DNA from: Gemmatimonadales bacterium
Lineage (GTDB): Bacteria; Gemmatimonadota; Gemmatimonadetes; Gemmatimonadales; GWC2-71-9
NCBI GenBank assembly: GCA_011772755.1
Contig: WVYX01000221.1
Location: 1 to 32,665 of the forward strand
Reading direction: 5' to 3'
Length of the DNA stretch: 32,665 nucleotides
Under the pieces are notes generated by a model. That model saw only the letters and a program-made list of their open reading frames with translations. It ran no database searches and was not told where the DNA came from. Position 1 is the first letter of the stretch. Each line of letters opens with the position of its first letter. Position numbers and translations under genes: made by a program. Shown one piece after another: positions 1 to 8,655 of this stretch.

Positions 1-31
1 CCCCGCAGCAGGATAGACGCTGTGGGGTTCG

Positions 32-518
32 TTGCGTTCGGTCGTGAAATGTCACCAAGGTTTGTTACAATCATTGGCCTCGCGAGCCAACGCCCCTGAC
101 CCCGGGGTACGACGCAGGGTCACGACGAGCATCGAGGACAAGCTCCGGCTGATCGTGACCGCGCTTCCCGAACAGGCGAGTGTCACCCTACCGATCCTGG
201 TGGTGATGAAGTGGTTAGAGGTTGAGGCCGACGATCCCCTCGCCGACCTCACGGTGGCCGACTTTGCGGAACAGCCCGGCCGCTCCCGCGGCACCGTGCG
301 TGACCGGATTCGGCGCGGGGAGCTGGAGGCGCATCAGTTGGGCAAAGAGTACCGCATTACGCGCCTGGCAAGAACCATGTCTTGCCGGCGGCAACGGAAC
401 GGACCAGGGACATTGGACCGATCCGAAAACGCACCAACCTTGTGGCACCGCGGTCGCCTACAAGACGTCCCGAAGCAGCGTCCGCCCCGGTCAGGGAACC
501 CGGGAGCGATGGCGGTAG
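32..518 (+). pseudogene. Decayed helix-turn-helix (excisionase/MerR-like) DNA-binding protein
   Basis: The frame opening at TTG 32 encodes a helical N-terminal part, then a recognisable winged-helix/HTH stretch (VADFAEQPGRSRGTVRDRI) followed by RRGELEAHQLGKEYRIT, the usual layout of short HTH proteins whose wing reads 'GxxYRIPRxAxxxFL'. The expected end of the wing is not in this frame. It continues in the frame one base further on as RAWQEPCLAGGNG, from about position 362, and that frame runs to 518. This implies a small insertion or deletion near 355-370, so the gene is probably broken. There is no convincing start codon or Shine-Dalgarno site near 120-135 where the conserved part begins. 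It lies directly upstream of the GH127 gene and could once have been an unrelated small regulator. Alternative: an intact short protein ending at 565 with a random tail. Confidence 0.5.
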
Positions 519-580
519 CCGTTCTCCGTGGTCCGGATATCTTCATCGCGGACCCCAACACGTGAAGCGTGGAGGTTCCC

Positions 581-3052
581 ATGACACTCTCCCGCCGCGC
601 AGTCCTGAAGCTCGGCCTGGGAGCCGGAGCCACACCGCTCTTGGCACCCCTTCAGATTGTGGCAGGTGAGCCTGAGGAGTGGGCGAGCGCTGCCAAAGAC
701 GAGGCCCTCCGCGCCCGACCGCTTCCACTGCACAGCGTGCGGTTGCTCGGTGGCCCCCTCAAGCACGCACAAGACCTGGACGCCCGGTACCTGCTTCGTC
801 TGGAACCCGACCGGATGCTGGCGTATTACCGCGAGCGCGCCGGGCTCCCCCCCAAGGCGGAGCCATATGGAGGCTGGGACGGCGGCGGCCGGAACCTCAC
901 TGGTCACATCGCCGGCCACTACCTGTCCGCCGTGAGCTTGATGTGGGCGGCGACGGGAGACGGGCGCTTCAAAGAGCGCGCCGAATACGTCGTCGGCGAG
1001 CTGGAGGTTGTCCAGGACAAGCACGGTGACGGGTACCTAGGCGCGCTGGAGGGAGGTCGCAGGGCCTTCGGCCAACTCGCCCGCGGGGAGATCCGGTCCA
1101 GGTCGTTCGACCTGAACGGCGAGTGGTCGCCGTGGTACACGCTCCACAAGACCTACGCCGGTCTGCGGGATGCCTATCGGTTCACCGGCAACCGCACCGC
1201 GCTCGAGCTGGAAGTCAAGTTCGCTGCGTGGGCCGAGCGGACTCTGGCGGGGCTCAATGATGCGCAGATCCAGCAGATGCTGAACACCGAGTTCGGTGGA
1301 ATGAACGAGGTCATGGTGGATCTCTATGCCGATACCGGCGACGAGCGCTGGCTCGACCTCTCCCACAAGTTCGAGCACAAAGCGTTCATCCGACCCCTCC
1401 AGCGCCACCGTGACAACCTCGCCGGAACGCACGGCAACACCCAGGTGCCCAAGCTGATCGGCTCAGCCGACCGGTTTGCCTACACTGGGACGCCGGACGC
1501 CCTAGTGGCAGCGGCCTTTTTCTGGGACCGCGTGGTGCAGCACCACAGCTTTGCCACGGGCGGCCACGGCACCGACGAGTACTTTGGGCCCCCGGATCGG
1601 TTGAGCGGCCGCATCGACGGGCGGACTGCGGAGACATGCAACATCTACAACATGCTGAAGCTGACGCGACGGCTGTTCGCAATCCGACCCGACGCCCACT
1701 ACTCCGACTTCCACGAACGCGCCCTATTCAATCACATCCTGGGTTCGATCGATCCTGACGACGGGCGGATGTGCTACATGGTCCCGGTGGGTCGGGGTGT
1801 GCGGCGCGAGTACCAGAACATGCTGCGGAGCTTCACGTGCTGCGTGGGCACCGGCATGGAGAGTCACGCCTTGCATGGTGACGGGATCTACTACGAGTCG
1901 GACAATACCCTCTGGGTGACACTCTATGCCCCGTCGACGGCGGAGTGGTCCGAAGCGGGGCTCCGTCTGCGCATGGACACGACCTTCCCCGAAGGCGAAA
2001 CGGCGAAGCTCACTTTGACGCTCGCCCCGCAGAAACCGATAACGCTGGCGTTGCGCCGGCCGCACTGGGCCAGTGACGGGTTCGCGGTAAAGGTGAACGG
2101 TCAGACCGTGGCGGACACGCCACGGGTCACCGAACCCGAGCGACGAGACGAACGGCGCGCCCGCCATCAGTACGATTATCTCGACACGGCCAGCACGTTC
2201 GTTGAACTCGAGCGCACGTGGCGGAGCGGCGACACCGTCGAGCTCACGCTCCCGAAATCACTCCGTCTCGAGCCACTGGCGGACAATCCGCGGAGGGCCG
2301 CCGTCATGTGGGGGCCGCTGGTGCTCGCCGGAGACCTGGGACCGGAGGTTGAACGCGGACGCGCGATCCAAGTCCCGGTGTTGGTCGCCGCCGAGCGGCC
2401 GGTGGCGTCGTGGCTCAAGCGCGTCGGCGGCGCTCCAATTCGCTTCCGCACCGATGGTGTCGGCCGCGAGCCGAACGCGGCGGGCGGCGTGCACGATGTG
2501 GAGTTGGTCCCGTTCTATCGTCTGCACCGGAGGACCTACGCCGCCTATTGGGACCTGTTCACTGCGGACGAATGGGGGGAACAGAAAGCCGTGTACGCCG
2601 CAGAGGCGGAGCGGGTGCGGGCGCTCGAAGCAGCCACGGTTGCCTACCTCCAGCCGGGCGAGACGGTGTTCGAGCGGGAATTCAACTATCAGAGCGGCGA
2701 GGGCGCGGTGCCGCAGAGGATCCAGGGCCGTCCGGGCCGACGGGGCACGACCTGGTTTTCCTTTGATATGCCCGTGGATCCACCGCACGCCATGACGCTG
2801 ATCGCGACCTACTTCAGCGGCGATCGACGTGGCACGCCGGCAGAGTTCGAGATCCTCGTGAACGGCATGCGAGTGGCCGACCAAGTAGTGGAGCTCAGCG
2901 ACCCACATCGGTTTTTCGACGTGGCGTATCCCGTTCCATCAGAGTTGGTCCGTGGTATGGAGAAAGTGACCGTGCGCTTTCAGGCGAAGGACCGCAGTCA
3001 GATCGCCACGGTCTTCGGCCTCCGCATGATCCGCAGCGACGCGGGCCGGTAA
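581..3052 (+). CDS. Tat-exported GH127/GH146-type beta-L-arabinofuranosidase (DUF1680 family)
   Basis: 823 aa. I chose ATG 581 over GTG 569 because GGAGG lies at 571-575 with 5-nt spacing and the protein then begins with a twin-arginine leader (SRRAVLKLG). The DUF1680 (alpha/alpha)6 barrel follows: GGWDGGGRNLTGH, PWYTLHKTYAGLRDAY, EFGGMNEVMVDLY, GTHGNTQVPKLIG. The zinc-thiolate site known from HypBA1 (Glu338, Cys340, Cys417, Cys418) is complete here as E351 and C353 in TAETCNIYNML and the C420-C421 pair in FTCCVGTGMES. By family precedent the first Cys of the pair is the nucleophile. A beta-rich C-terminal half follows. Family members release L-arabinofuranose from arabinan or hydroxyproline-rich glycans. 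The leader predicts a periplasmic or surface location. It forms a two-gene unit with the DUF5695 gene 3 nt downstream. Family assignment is firm; the exact linkage cleaved is inferred. Confidence 0.93.
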   Translation: MTLSRRAVLKLGLGAGATPLLAPLQIVAGEPEEWASAAKDEALRARPLPLHSVRLLGGPLKHAQDLDARYLLRLEPDRMLAYYRERAGLPPKAEPYGGWDGGGRNLTGHIAGHYLSAVSLMWAATGDGRFKERAEYVVGELEVVQDKHGDGYLGALEGGRRAFGQLARGEIRSRSFDLNGEWSPWYTLHKTYAGLRDAYRFTGNRTALELEVKFAAWAERTLAGLNDAQIQQMLNTEFGGMNEVMVDLYADTGDERWLDLSHKFEHKAFIRPLQRHRDNLAGTHGNTQVPKLIGSADRFAYTGTPDALVAAAFFWDRVVQHHSFATGGHGTDEYFGPPDRLSGRIDGRTAETCNIYNMLKLTRRLFAIRPDAHYSDFHERALFNHILGSIDPDDGRMCYMVPVGRGVRREYQNMLRSFTCCVGTGMESHALHGDGIYYESDNTLWVTLYAPSTAEWSEAGLRLRMDTTFPEGETAKLTLTLAPQKPITLALRRPHWASDGFAVKVNGQTVADTPRVTEPERRDERRARHQYDYLDTASTFVELERTWRSGDTVELTLPKSLRLEPLADNPRRAAVMWGPLVLAGDLGPEVERGRAIQVPVLVAAERPVASWLKRVGGAPIRFRTDGVGREPNAAGGVHDVELVPFYRLHRRTYAAYWDLFTADEWGEQKAVYAAEAERVRALEAATVAYLQPGETVFEREFNYQSGEGAVPQRIQGRPGRRGTTWFSFDMPVDPPHAMTLIATYFSGDRRGTPAEFEILVNGMRVADQVVELSDPHRFFDVAYPVPSELVRGMEKVTVRFQAKDRSQIATVFGLRMIRSDAGR

Positions 3053-3055
3053 CGC

Positions 3056-5758
3056 ATGAGCACCGTTGCACTGAGCCTGCTCGTTCTCGTCCACGTACAG
3101 GTGCCTGGGCAGACGGGGACCGACAGCCTGCAGACTCTGGGATTGGACCAGGGACTCCTGCGTTTCACAACGCCGTCGTTCGAGCTGGAGCTCGTCCGTG
3201 CGTCACAAACCGTTGCCGCGCTCCGGCCCGACGGGGCGGACGGTTTCGACTTCACGCCGAGCGACTGGCTGGAGCGGCGAAGCCAGAACTCGTTCTACCA
3301 CTTGGGTGATCTCACAATCCGGCTACGCCGAGCGGGCTCGGACGTCTGGCAGGACGTCTCGACTGCCGCGCGGCGTCAGCCGGTGCGTCCACTAGCGACG
3401 TCACCGCCCGAGCTGGCGGCCGCCGACCTGGCGCCAACTATGCCGGCCGACCTTCCCCTCGCGGTGCGACGGTATTGGGAGGTCCGTGGACAGCAGCTCA
3501 CGCTCCGATTCGAGCTTCGCAACATGACGGACCAACCGGTGGAAATCGGCGCCCTGGGGATACCCCTGATCTTCAACAACATCCTCACGAATCGCTCGCT
3601 CGACGAAGCGCACGCCGTGAACTCGTTCTCCGATCCGTACATCGGCCGTGATGCAGGTTACGTGCAGGTCACCCGCCTGAACGGCGCCGGGCCGGCTCTG
3701 CTCGTGGTGCCGTACGGCAATACGCCGTTCGAGGCGTACAATCCTCTGCTCCGCGACCGGACCCGGCGCGGGATCACGTTCGAGGGATTCTACGAGTGGT
3801 TGGTGCACAGCAAGGCGCACGCGGAAACCGACTGGGCGACCGCGGAGCCGTGGAATCCGCCAACTTCGGCGACGCTCGCGCCCGGCGAGCAGCGATCGTA
3901 CGGTGTCACGTTTCTCGCCGCCGGCACCATCCGCGACATCGAAGCGACGCTGCTAGCCCACGGCCGGCCGGTCGCCGTGGGCGTGCCCGGGTACGTGCTC
4001 CCGATGAACCTCGAGGCACGGTTGTTCCTGAAACACGACACTGACGTGCGGTCCATTCTTGTCGAGCCGGCCGATGCGCTGGCTGTCGCCGCCGCCGGCT
4101 CCACACCGAAGGGATGGCGTTCGTTCGACGTACAGGGCCGGAGATGGGGGCGTGCGCGGTTGACCGTCCAGTACACCGACGGCATCACCCAGACCATTCA
4201 TTACAAGGTCATCAAGCCGGCGGCACAGGTCGTGGCCGATCTGGGCCGCTTCCTCATGACAGAGCAGTGGTTCGAGCAACCGGACGACCTCTTCGACCGC
4301 AGCCCCTCTGTCATGAGCTACGACCACGACCGCCGCCGTCCGGTGACCGAAGACAATCGTGCGTGGATCGCGGGCCTCGGCGACGAAGGCGGGTCGGGTT
4401 CATGGTTGGCCGCCATCATGAAACAGCTCGTCCAACCCGACCCGGCGGAGCTGCGAAAGCTGCAGCGATTCGTGGATGGTGTGTTGTGGGGTGGGATCCA
4501 GTACGCGGAGGGGGAGCTCAAGTACGCCGTGCGCAAGAGCATGTTTTACTACCAGCCGGACTCCATGCCTGGCGGGACCTATAGCGATGGCGTGCGGTAC
4601 GGCGGGTGGTCGAGCTGGAACAGAGAACACGCGATGACGGTGGGTCGCTCATACAACTACCCGCACGTCGCTGCCGCCCACTGGGTGCTCTATCGTCTGG
4701 CGCGCAACTATGAAGGTCTGGTGACCAATCACCCGTGGAGCTGGTACCTCGAGCGCGCGCATGAGACCGCGCAGGCTATGGTCCGGCACGCCTCGCATTA
4801 CGCCCAGTTCGGCCAGATGGAGGGCACGGTCTTCCTCATGATCCTGCTCGACCTGCAGCGCGAAGGCTGGACGGATGAGGCCGACACGCTGGAGACCACG
4901 ATGCGCGAGCGCGCGGAGGTTTGGCGCGACCTGGGTTACCCGTTCGGCAGCGAGATGCCGTGGGACTCGACCGGTCAGGAGGAGGTGTACGCCTGGTGCA
5001 GGTACTTCGGTTTCGATGAAAAGGCGATGGTGACGCTCAACGCCATCCTGGGCTACATGCCGACGGTCCCGCACTGGGGCTACAACGGCAGCGCGCGCCG
5101 CTACTGGGATTTCATGTACGCCGGCAAGCTGCGCCGCGTCGAACGCCAGCTCCACCATTACGGCTCGGGCCTGAACGCGATCCCCGTGCTGACCGAGTTC
5201 CGCGATCATCCCGAGGATCTCCAACTGCTGCGCGTTGGGTACGGCGGTCTGATGGGTGCGATCGCGAACATCACGCAGGAGGGTTTCGGACCCAGCGGGT
5301 TTCACGCCTACCCCTCGACGCTCGCGATCGACGGCTACTCCGGCGACTACGGCCCCGGGTTCTTTGGGCACGCCGTGAACACGGCCACCTACATCACTCG
5401 CGACCGCGAGTTCGGTTGGCTGGCGTTCGGCGGCAATCTGACCGTCGCCGGAACGTCGGTGCGGGTGCGGCCGCTGGACGCCGCTCGTTCACGTATATAC
5501 GTGGCCCCGTTCGGTTCGTGGCTGACCCTGGATGCCGGTGCGTTCGACGCGCTCGAGATCTCCGGCGATACCATGCGCGTCACACTAGCGCCGGCGACCC
5601 CGCACATGTCGCAGGCGCGCTTGCGCATCGAGCAACCTGCAAGGGTGGACGGCGTCAGCACCATCGCTCCCGTCGACCGGTACGGGCTGGAGCGCGGCGC
5701 GTATGTGATACCACTGAGCCGACGACCCACGCACGTGGTGCTTCGGAACCTGCCATGA
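3056..5758 (+). CDS. DUF5695 family protein, exported, six-hairpin-glycosidase-like
   Basis: 900 aa with an N-terminal hydrophobic segment (TVALSLLVLVHVQV) that looks like a Sec signal. ATG 3056 starts 3 nt after the GH127 stop, so the two are probably co-transcribed. The N-terminal part is beta-rich (FTTPSFELELV, FDFTPSDWLERRSQNSFYHLGDLTIRLR). The C-terminal part is helical, with aromatic/acidic motifs typical of (alpha/alpha)6 hydrolases or lyases (WSSWNREHAMTVGRSYNYPH, FGSEMPWDSTGQEEVYAWCRYFG). I recognise this layout as DUF5695. No member's reaction is known to me. Pairing with a beta-L-arabinofuranosidase suggests action on the same polysaccharide, but that is inference. W and acidic residues in the MPWDSTGQEE segment are the obvious catalytic-site candidates. 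Confidence 0.8.
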   Translation: MSTVALSLLVLVHVQVPGQTGTDSLQTLGLDQGLLRFTTPSFELELVRASQTVAALRPDGADGFDFTPSDWLERRSQNSFYHLGDLTIRLRRAGSDVWQDVSTAARRQPVRPLATSPPELAAADLAPTMPADLPLAVRRYWEVRGQQLTLRFELRNMTDQPVEIGALGIPLIFNNILTNRSLDEAHAVNSFSDPYIGRDAGYVQVTRLNGAGPALLVVPYGNTPFEAYNPLLRDRTRRGITFEGFYEWLVHSKAHAETDWATAEPWNPPTSATLAPGEQRSYGVTFLAAGTIRDIEATLLAHGRPVAVGVPGYVLPMNLEARLFLKHDTDVRSILVEPADALAVAAAGSTPKGWRSFDVQGRRWGRARLTVQYTDGITQTIHYKVIKPAAQVVADLGRFLMTEQWFEQPDDLFDRSPSVMSYDHDRRRPVTEDNRAWIAGLGDEGGSGSWLAAIMKQLVQPDPAELRKLQRFVDGVLWGGIQYAEGELKYAVRKSMFYYQPDSMPGGTYSDGVRYGGWSSWNREHAMTVGRSYNYPHVAAAHWVLYRLARNYEGLVTNHPWSWYLERAHETAQAMVRHASHYAQFGQMEGTVFLMILLDLQREGWTDEADTLETTMRERAEVWRDLGYPFGSEMPWDSTGQEEVYAWCRYFGFDEKAMVTLNAILGYMPTVPHWGYNGSARRYWDFMYAGKLRRVERQLHHYGSGLNAIPVLTEFRDHPEDLQLLRVGYGGLMGAIANITQEGFGPSGFHAYPSTLAIDGYSGDYGPGFFGHAVNTATYITRDREFGWLAFGGNLTVAGTSVRVRPLDAARSRIYVAPFGSWLTLDAGAFDALEISGDTMRVTLAPATPHMSQARLRIEQPARVDGVSTIAPVDRYGLERGAYVIPLSRRPTHVVLRNLP

Positions 5759-6014
5759 CGCGATTCCGAAGATCACCTCGACTTCGCCCGCTCCAAGCAG
5801 GCCTACATGGACCGCGCTGAGTCCATCGAATTCCTCCGGACGATGAACATCAAGATGAGCACGGGACGTTGGCCGGCGGGCGGCTTCTCCAATCGCTGCG
5901 CGCCGCCCGGGTATCACTCCGACGACCCCGGGTTCGCCAGCGACTTCGAGTCGCAGTGTCGCCGCACTCACGCGCCAGCATCAACGCGATCGAGACCCAT
6001 TGCTTGTGATGTGA
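5759..6014 (+). pseudogene. Unidentified decayed coding fragment between convergent genes
   Basis: This 256-bp gap between the convergent DUF5695 and GH29 genes is not random-looking. One plus frame reads HLDFARSKQAYMDRAESIEF, then LRTMNIKMSTGRWPAGGFSN, up to about 5955 with plausible amphipathic composition. A one-frame shift near 5955-5960 then gives SPHSRASINAIETHCL followed by a stop at 6007-6009. That looks like the C-terminal part of a real protein with a frameshift and no start. I do not recognise the family. Alternative: chance open frame in GC-rich DNA. Confidence 0.3.
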
Positions 6015-7358
6015 CTAGTACAGTGCGGCCCGCACCGGACCCGACTCGCCGAGCGCCTCCTCGATGGTGAGCCGAACGGCCGACACTGACACCGATTCGA
6101 ACCGGTCGAGCTTCCGATAGCCGATCGTGGTCCCGCGGGACAGAACACGCCATGTTCCGGCGACCAGCCCGTGGAGCGAATAGCGCGCCACCGATTGACC
6201 GTGGACGATGTCCTCCCGCAAGTCAGCCACAGAGATGGTCGCGGCTTGTCCTGCGTTCACCTCCGCGAATCGATTCCTGGCAAAGATGGTGTCGAGGCGT
6301 GCGCGCATCCCGTGAAGCCGCGCTACATCTGTCGGGTGCAACAGCCCGCCTCTAGTCGGCGGGACATTGAGCAGCAGCTTCGAGTTCCGACCTACCGACG
6401 TGAAGTACAGATCGACCAACTCGTCCACTGACTTCACCTGCTCATCCTCGGCGGGGTGGTAGAACCAGCCGGGGCGAATCGAGACATCGGTCTCGCCGGG
6501 CCGCCAAACGGTACCCGACGGGTCGCCGTGCTGAAGCATCTCTGTCACCTGCTCCCCCGTGGCGCCGGGGAACGGCACCACTTCGGGAACCACGGTAGAC
6601 CAGTTGGTCTCGCCAGCGACGCCGATCTCGTTTCCGATCCAGCGCACGTCGGGCCCCGCATCCGAGAAGATCACGGCGTCCGGCTGGAGCCGGCGCACCA
6701 GACTCCAATAGCGGTCCCAGTCGTACTCCTGGCGGCGACCGTTCGGCCCCTCACCACAAGCACCATCGAACCAGACCTCGTGAATGGGGCCGTACCGGGT
6801 GAGTAGCTCGGTGAGCTGGTCGCAGTAGAAATCGTTGTAGGTCGGCGAATCGCCGTAGCTCGGCGCGTTGCGATCCCACGGCGAGAGGTAAATACCCGCG
6901 CGCAATCCTTCGGCCCCGCAGGCGTCGGTGAACTCGCGCACCACGTCGCCGCCGCCGCGCCACGGACTCGAGGCGACCGAATGTCTGGTCGTCGCTGTGG
7001 GCCAGAGGCAGAAGCCATCGTGATGCTTGGCCGTGAGGATCATGGCGCGGAAACCGGCCTCGCGCGCCGTGCGCGCCCACTGGCGGGCATCGAACCGCGA
7101 CGGGACGAAGATGGCCGGGTCCTCGGTTCCGTCACCCCACTCCCGGTCAGTGAACGTGTTCACGCCGAAGTGGATGAAGAGCGCAAGCTCGTCTTGCTGC
7201 CAGAGAAGTTGAGATGGAGAAGGAACGGGACGCTGCCCACTCGACCCGAGTGGCTTGGCGGGCGGTTGCGGCTGTCCGCGTAGAGTCCACAGGCATGGAT
7301 ACGGTACCGCGACTGCACCCGCGACTGATGCCAGGAATCGCCGCCGAGTGATTGTCAT
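6015..7358 (-). CDS. Alpha-L-fucosidase, GH29, Tat-exported
   Basis: 447 aa, starting at ATG 7356-7358 (minus) with GGGAGAGG a few bases upstream. The leader TITRRRFLASVAGAVAVP is a Tat signal. GH29 hallmarks are in order: the entry strand LALFIHFGVNTFTDREWGDG (59-78), the substrate-pocket histidines in TAKHHDGFCLW (109-119), the second barrel strand GIYLSPWDRN (155-164) and EVWFDGA with the nucleophile Asp198. The acid/base residue is not conserved in GH29 and I cannot assign it. The C-terminal ~100 residues form a small beta domain and the protein ends normally, without a carbohydrate-binding module. The enzyme would remove terminal alpha-L-fucose in the periplasm, matching the arabinofuranosidase across the gap. 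ATG overlaps, in the manner of ATGA, the stop of a decayed minus-strand frame immediately upstream. Confidence 0.93.
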   Translation of the reverse strand: MTITRRRFLASVAGAVAVPYPCLWTLRGQPQPPAKPLGSSGQRPVPSPSQLLWQQDELALFIHFGVNTFTDREWGDGTEDPAIFVPSRFDARQWARTAREAGFRAMILTAKHHDGFCLWPTATTRHSVASSPWRGGGDVVREFTDACGAEGLRAGIYLSPWDRNAPSYGDSPTYNDFYCDQLTELLTRYGPIHEVWFDGACGEGPNGRRQEYDWDRYWSLVRRLQPDAVIFSDAGPDVRWIGNEIGVAGETNWSTVVPEVVPFPGATGEQVTEMLQHGDPSGTVWRPGETDVSIRPGWFYHPAEDEQVKSVDELVDLYFTSVGRNSKLLLNVPPTRGGLLHPTDVARLHGMRARLDTIFARNRFAEVNAGQAATISVADLREDIVHGQSVARYSLHGLVAGTWRVLSRGTTIGYRKLDRFESVSVSAVRLTIEEALGESGPVRAALY

Positions 7359-7566
7359 CGCACGACTACCTCTCCCCTGAGACGGATCTCCCGCGATGAC
7401 GCGGCAACATGGACGCGGGATACCCCCGACTCCACCACGCGCTCAAGATTGCGGTCGACCAGTGCGGGCTGATCAGGACCGTCGCCATCCCACCGCTGCC
7501 GAGTTCCCGCTCAATGCGGTAGCGGTCAGCGACGGTGGCTTTCAGACGCTCGATCCGGTCGGACAT
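7355..7566 (-). pseudogene. Truncated Ser/Thr protein kinase N-terminus joined to an unrelated gene tail
   Basis: From ATG 7566 the minus strand encodes MSDRIERLKATVADRYRIER then ELGSGGMATV, the N-terminus and glycine-rich ATP loop of the Pkn-type kinases abundant in Gemmatimonadota (normally followed by YLAxDxxHxRxVAVKVL). Kinase similarity stops right after MATV, near 7477; the rest of the frame to 7366 is unrelated. In a different frame, from about 7480 downward, DNA reads as a plausible protein tail (NLERVVESGVSRVHVAASS, then REIRLRGEVVVR) ending in TGA 7355-7357, which overlaps the GH29 ATG in ATGA style. The N-x3-VV-x-SGV-x-RVH pattern faintly recalls copper-homeostasis CutC proteins, but I do not call it. 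The fragment has neither the beta-3 Lys nor the catalytic loop, so it cannot be a kinase. Confidence 0.65.
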
Positions 7567-7875
7567 GTGGGGTGAGTCTCTGCCAGTCTGATCTGCCTCA
7601 ATAATGAATGGGGGGGTCGCTCCGTCGGCAACAGCACCCGCCTCGCCAGCGGAGCCAAGCCGCGTTCACAGACAATCATCCGCGGCTCGTAAGTAGAAAT
7701 CCCACAGCGAGTTACACGCCGTGGGATTGATACGTCCCCCATGCGGCCCGCAGCGACGATCACGTCGTGCGCTTCTTGCTCCCGCGCTCGCTCCCCGCCC
7801 GCTCGGCGGCGGCAATCAGGTCATCAACACCCATTGCGCGCCAATCCACACACCATCCGCGTTATCCGCGGCGCC
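7567..7875. other. Gap with hairpin and possible decayed C-terminal coding fragment
   Basis: 309 bp without a convincing gene. On the minus strand, from about 7848 to 7768, one frame reads DWRAMGVDDLIAAAERAGSE then RGSKKRTT and a stop, which looks like the lysine/arginine-rich C-terminus of a protein with no recognisable body. The hairpin listed at 7698-7728 also lies here. Confidence 0.3.
7698..7728. terminator. Inverted repeat, possible transcript end of the 7876-8277 gene
   Basis: AATCCCAC (7698-7705) pairs perfectly with GTGGGATT (7721-7728). After one mismatch GCG (7707-7709) pairs with CGC (7717-7719), leaving a 7-nt loop. It lies about 150 nt downstream of the minus-strand secreted-protein gene. 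No clear U-tract follows in either direction, so a rho-independent terminator is only one option; a protein-binding operator is another. Confidence 0.3.
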
Positions 7876-8277
7876 TCAGGTCTTCTTGCGCGTCGCTGTA
7901 TACGGCCGGTCTCCCCCCCGGCCACCGGAGAACGTCCCCTTCATCTCATCCCCCTCAATCGTAGCCGTGAAGCTCTGGGTGAACGACCGATCCCCGAAGC
8001 TTCGTTCCAGCTCGAAGGTCAGACGTCCGCCCTCGAACGACACGTTCTTGAGGTCGAACGAGCCCCGCTGGGACTCTACCGTCCCTTTGAGCACGTCGCC
8101 ATCCAGCGTGAACACGAACTGCTGCGTGAACGAGCCGCGAGGCGTCTCCATGGTCATTTCCCACTCGCCCAGGACTGGCTTGTAGCGGTCGGCGGCGCTC
8201 TCTTCCTGCGCCGCGAGGGAGCCGGCGGGCGTCGCGAGCGCGGCCGTCAGGAGTACTGTCATCATGGATCGGGGCAT
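7876..8277 (-). CDS. Small secreted lipocalin-like beta-barrel protein
   Basis: 133 aa from ATG 8275-8277. The frame is open further upstream, but this ATG is preceded by a GAGG motif (ACGAGGTGCACTA) and gives a clean Sec signal (MPRSMMTVLLTAALATPAGS, then LAAQ). The mature ~110 residues alternate polar and hydrophobic positions: GEWEMTMETPRGSFTQQFVF, GDVLKGTVESQRGSFDLKNV, GGRLTFELE, FTATIEGDEMKGTFSGGRGG. This is the pattern of small extracytoplasmic lipocalin-like proteins often found in Gemmatimonadota and Acidobacteriota, in which 'TFxxxxxGDxLxGT' repeats report on ligand or cofactor binding. No function is known. It is divergently placed from the CigR-like gene. The fold is inferred from strand pattern only. 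Confidence 0.75.
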   Translation of the reverse strand: MPRSMMTVLLTAALATPAGSLAAQEESAADRYKPVLGEWEMTMETPRGSFTQQFVFTLDGDVLKGTVESQRGSFDLKNVSFEGGRLTFELERSFGDRSFTQSFTATIEGDEMKGTFSGGRGGDRPYTATRKKT

Positions 8278-8655
8278 TAGTGCACCTCGTAAGAAAGCTC
8301 TGTCTCGCCGGACCCAGCCACCGCCCGTCAGCCTCCCACCCATGTCACTATACGCACGGACCGCGGGGTTCGTTAAGGCACCCGACCAGCCGCAGCTGAG
8401 TGTTGGCGGACTCAGGTGTAATCGGTCCCTGGTACGCTACGGCGTGGCAGGGCTGGCCGCGAGCCTTGCCGGGCTTTACGGCCCCCCCGAGCGCCGACAC
8501 GCGCGTCACCTGCCCGCGAGTTCTTGAGCCGGCGCCAGATCGACGACGTCGGCGGAATGCCGCCAATACTCGTCTCAGGCGACATCGACACACCGCCGTT
8601 GACGGGCGTCGGGGGGGCCGCAACAATACAGAGACCCTGTGGCCGGAGTGTCCTC
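8278..8655. other. Divergent intergenic region
   Basis: 378 bp between two divergent small-protein genes. Open frames here are long in several frames because of high GC, and none resembles a protein I know. Both promoters should lie here, but I see no convincing -35/-10 pair on either strand. Confidence 0.4.

Noticed and set aside
8345..8560. Integron attC-like sequence (GTTAAGGCAC)
   Set aside because: Only a short match; no paired R-box arms or integrase seen.
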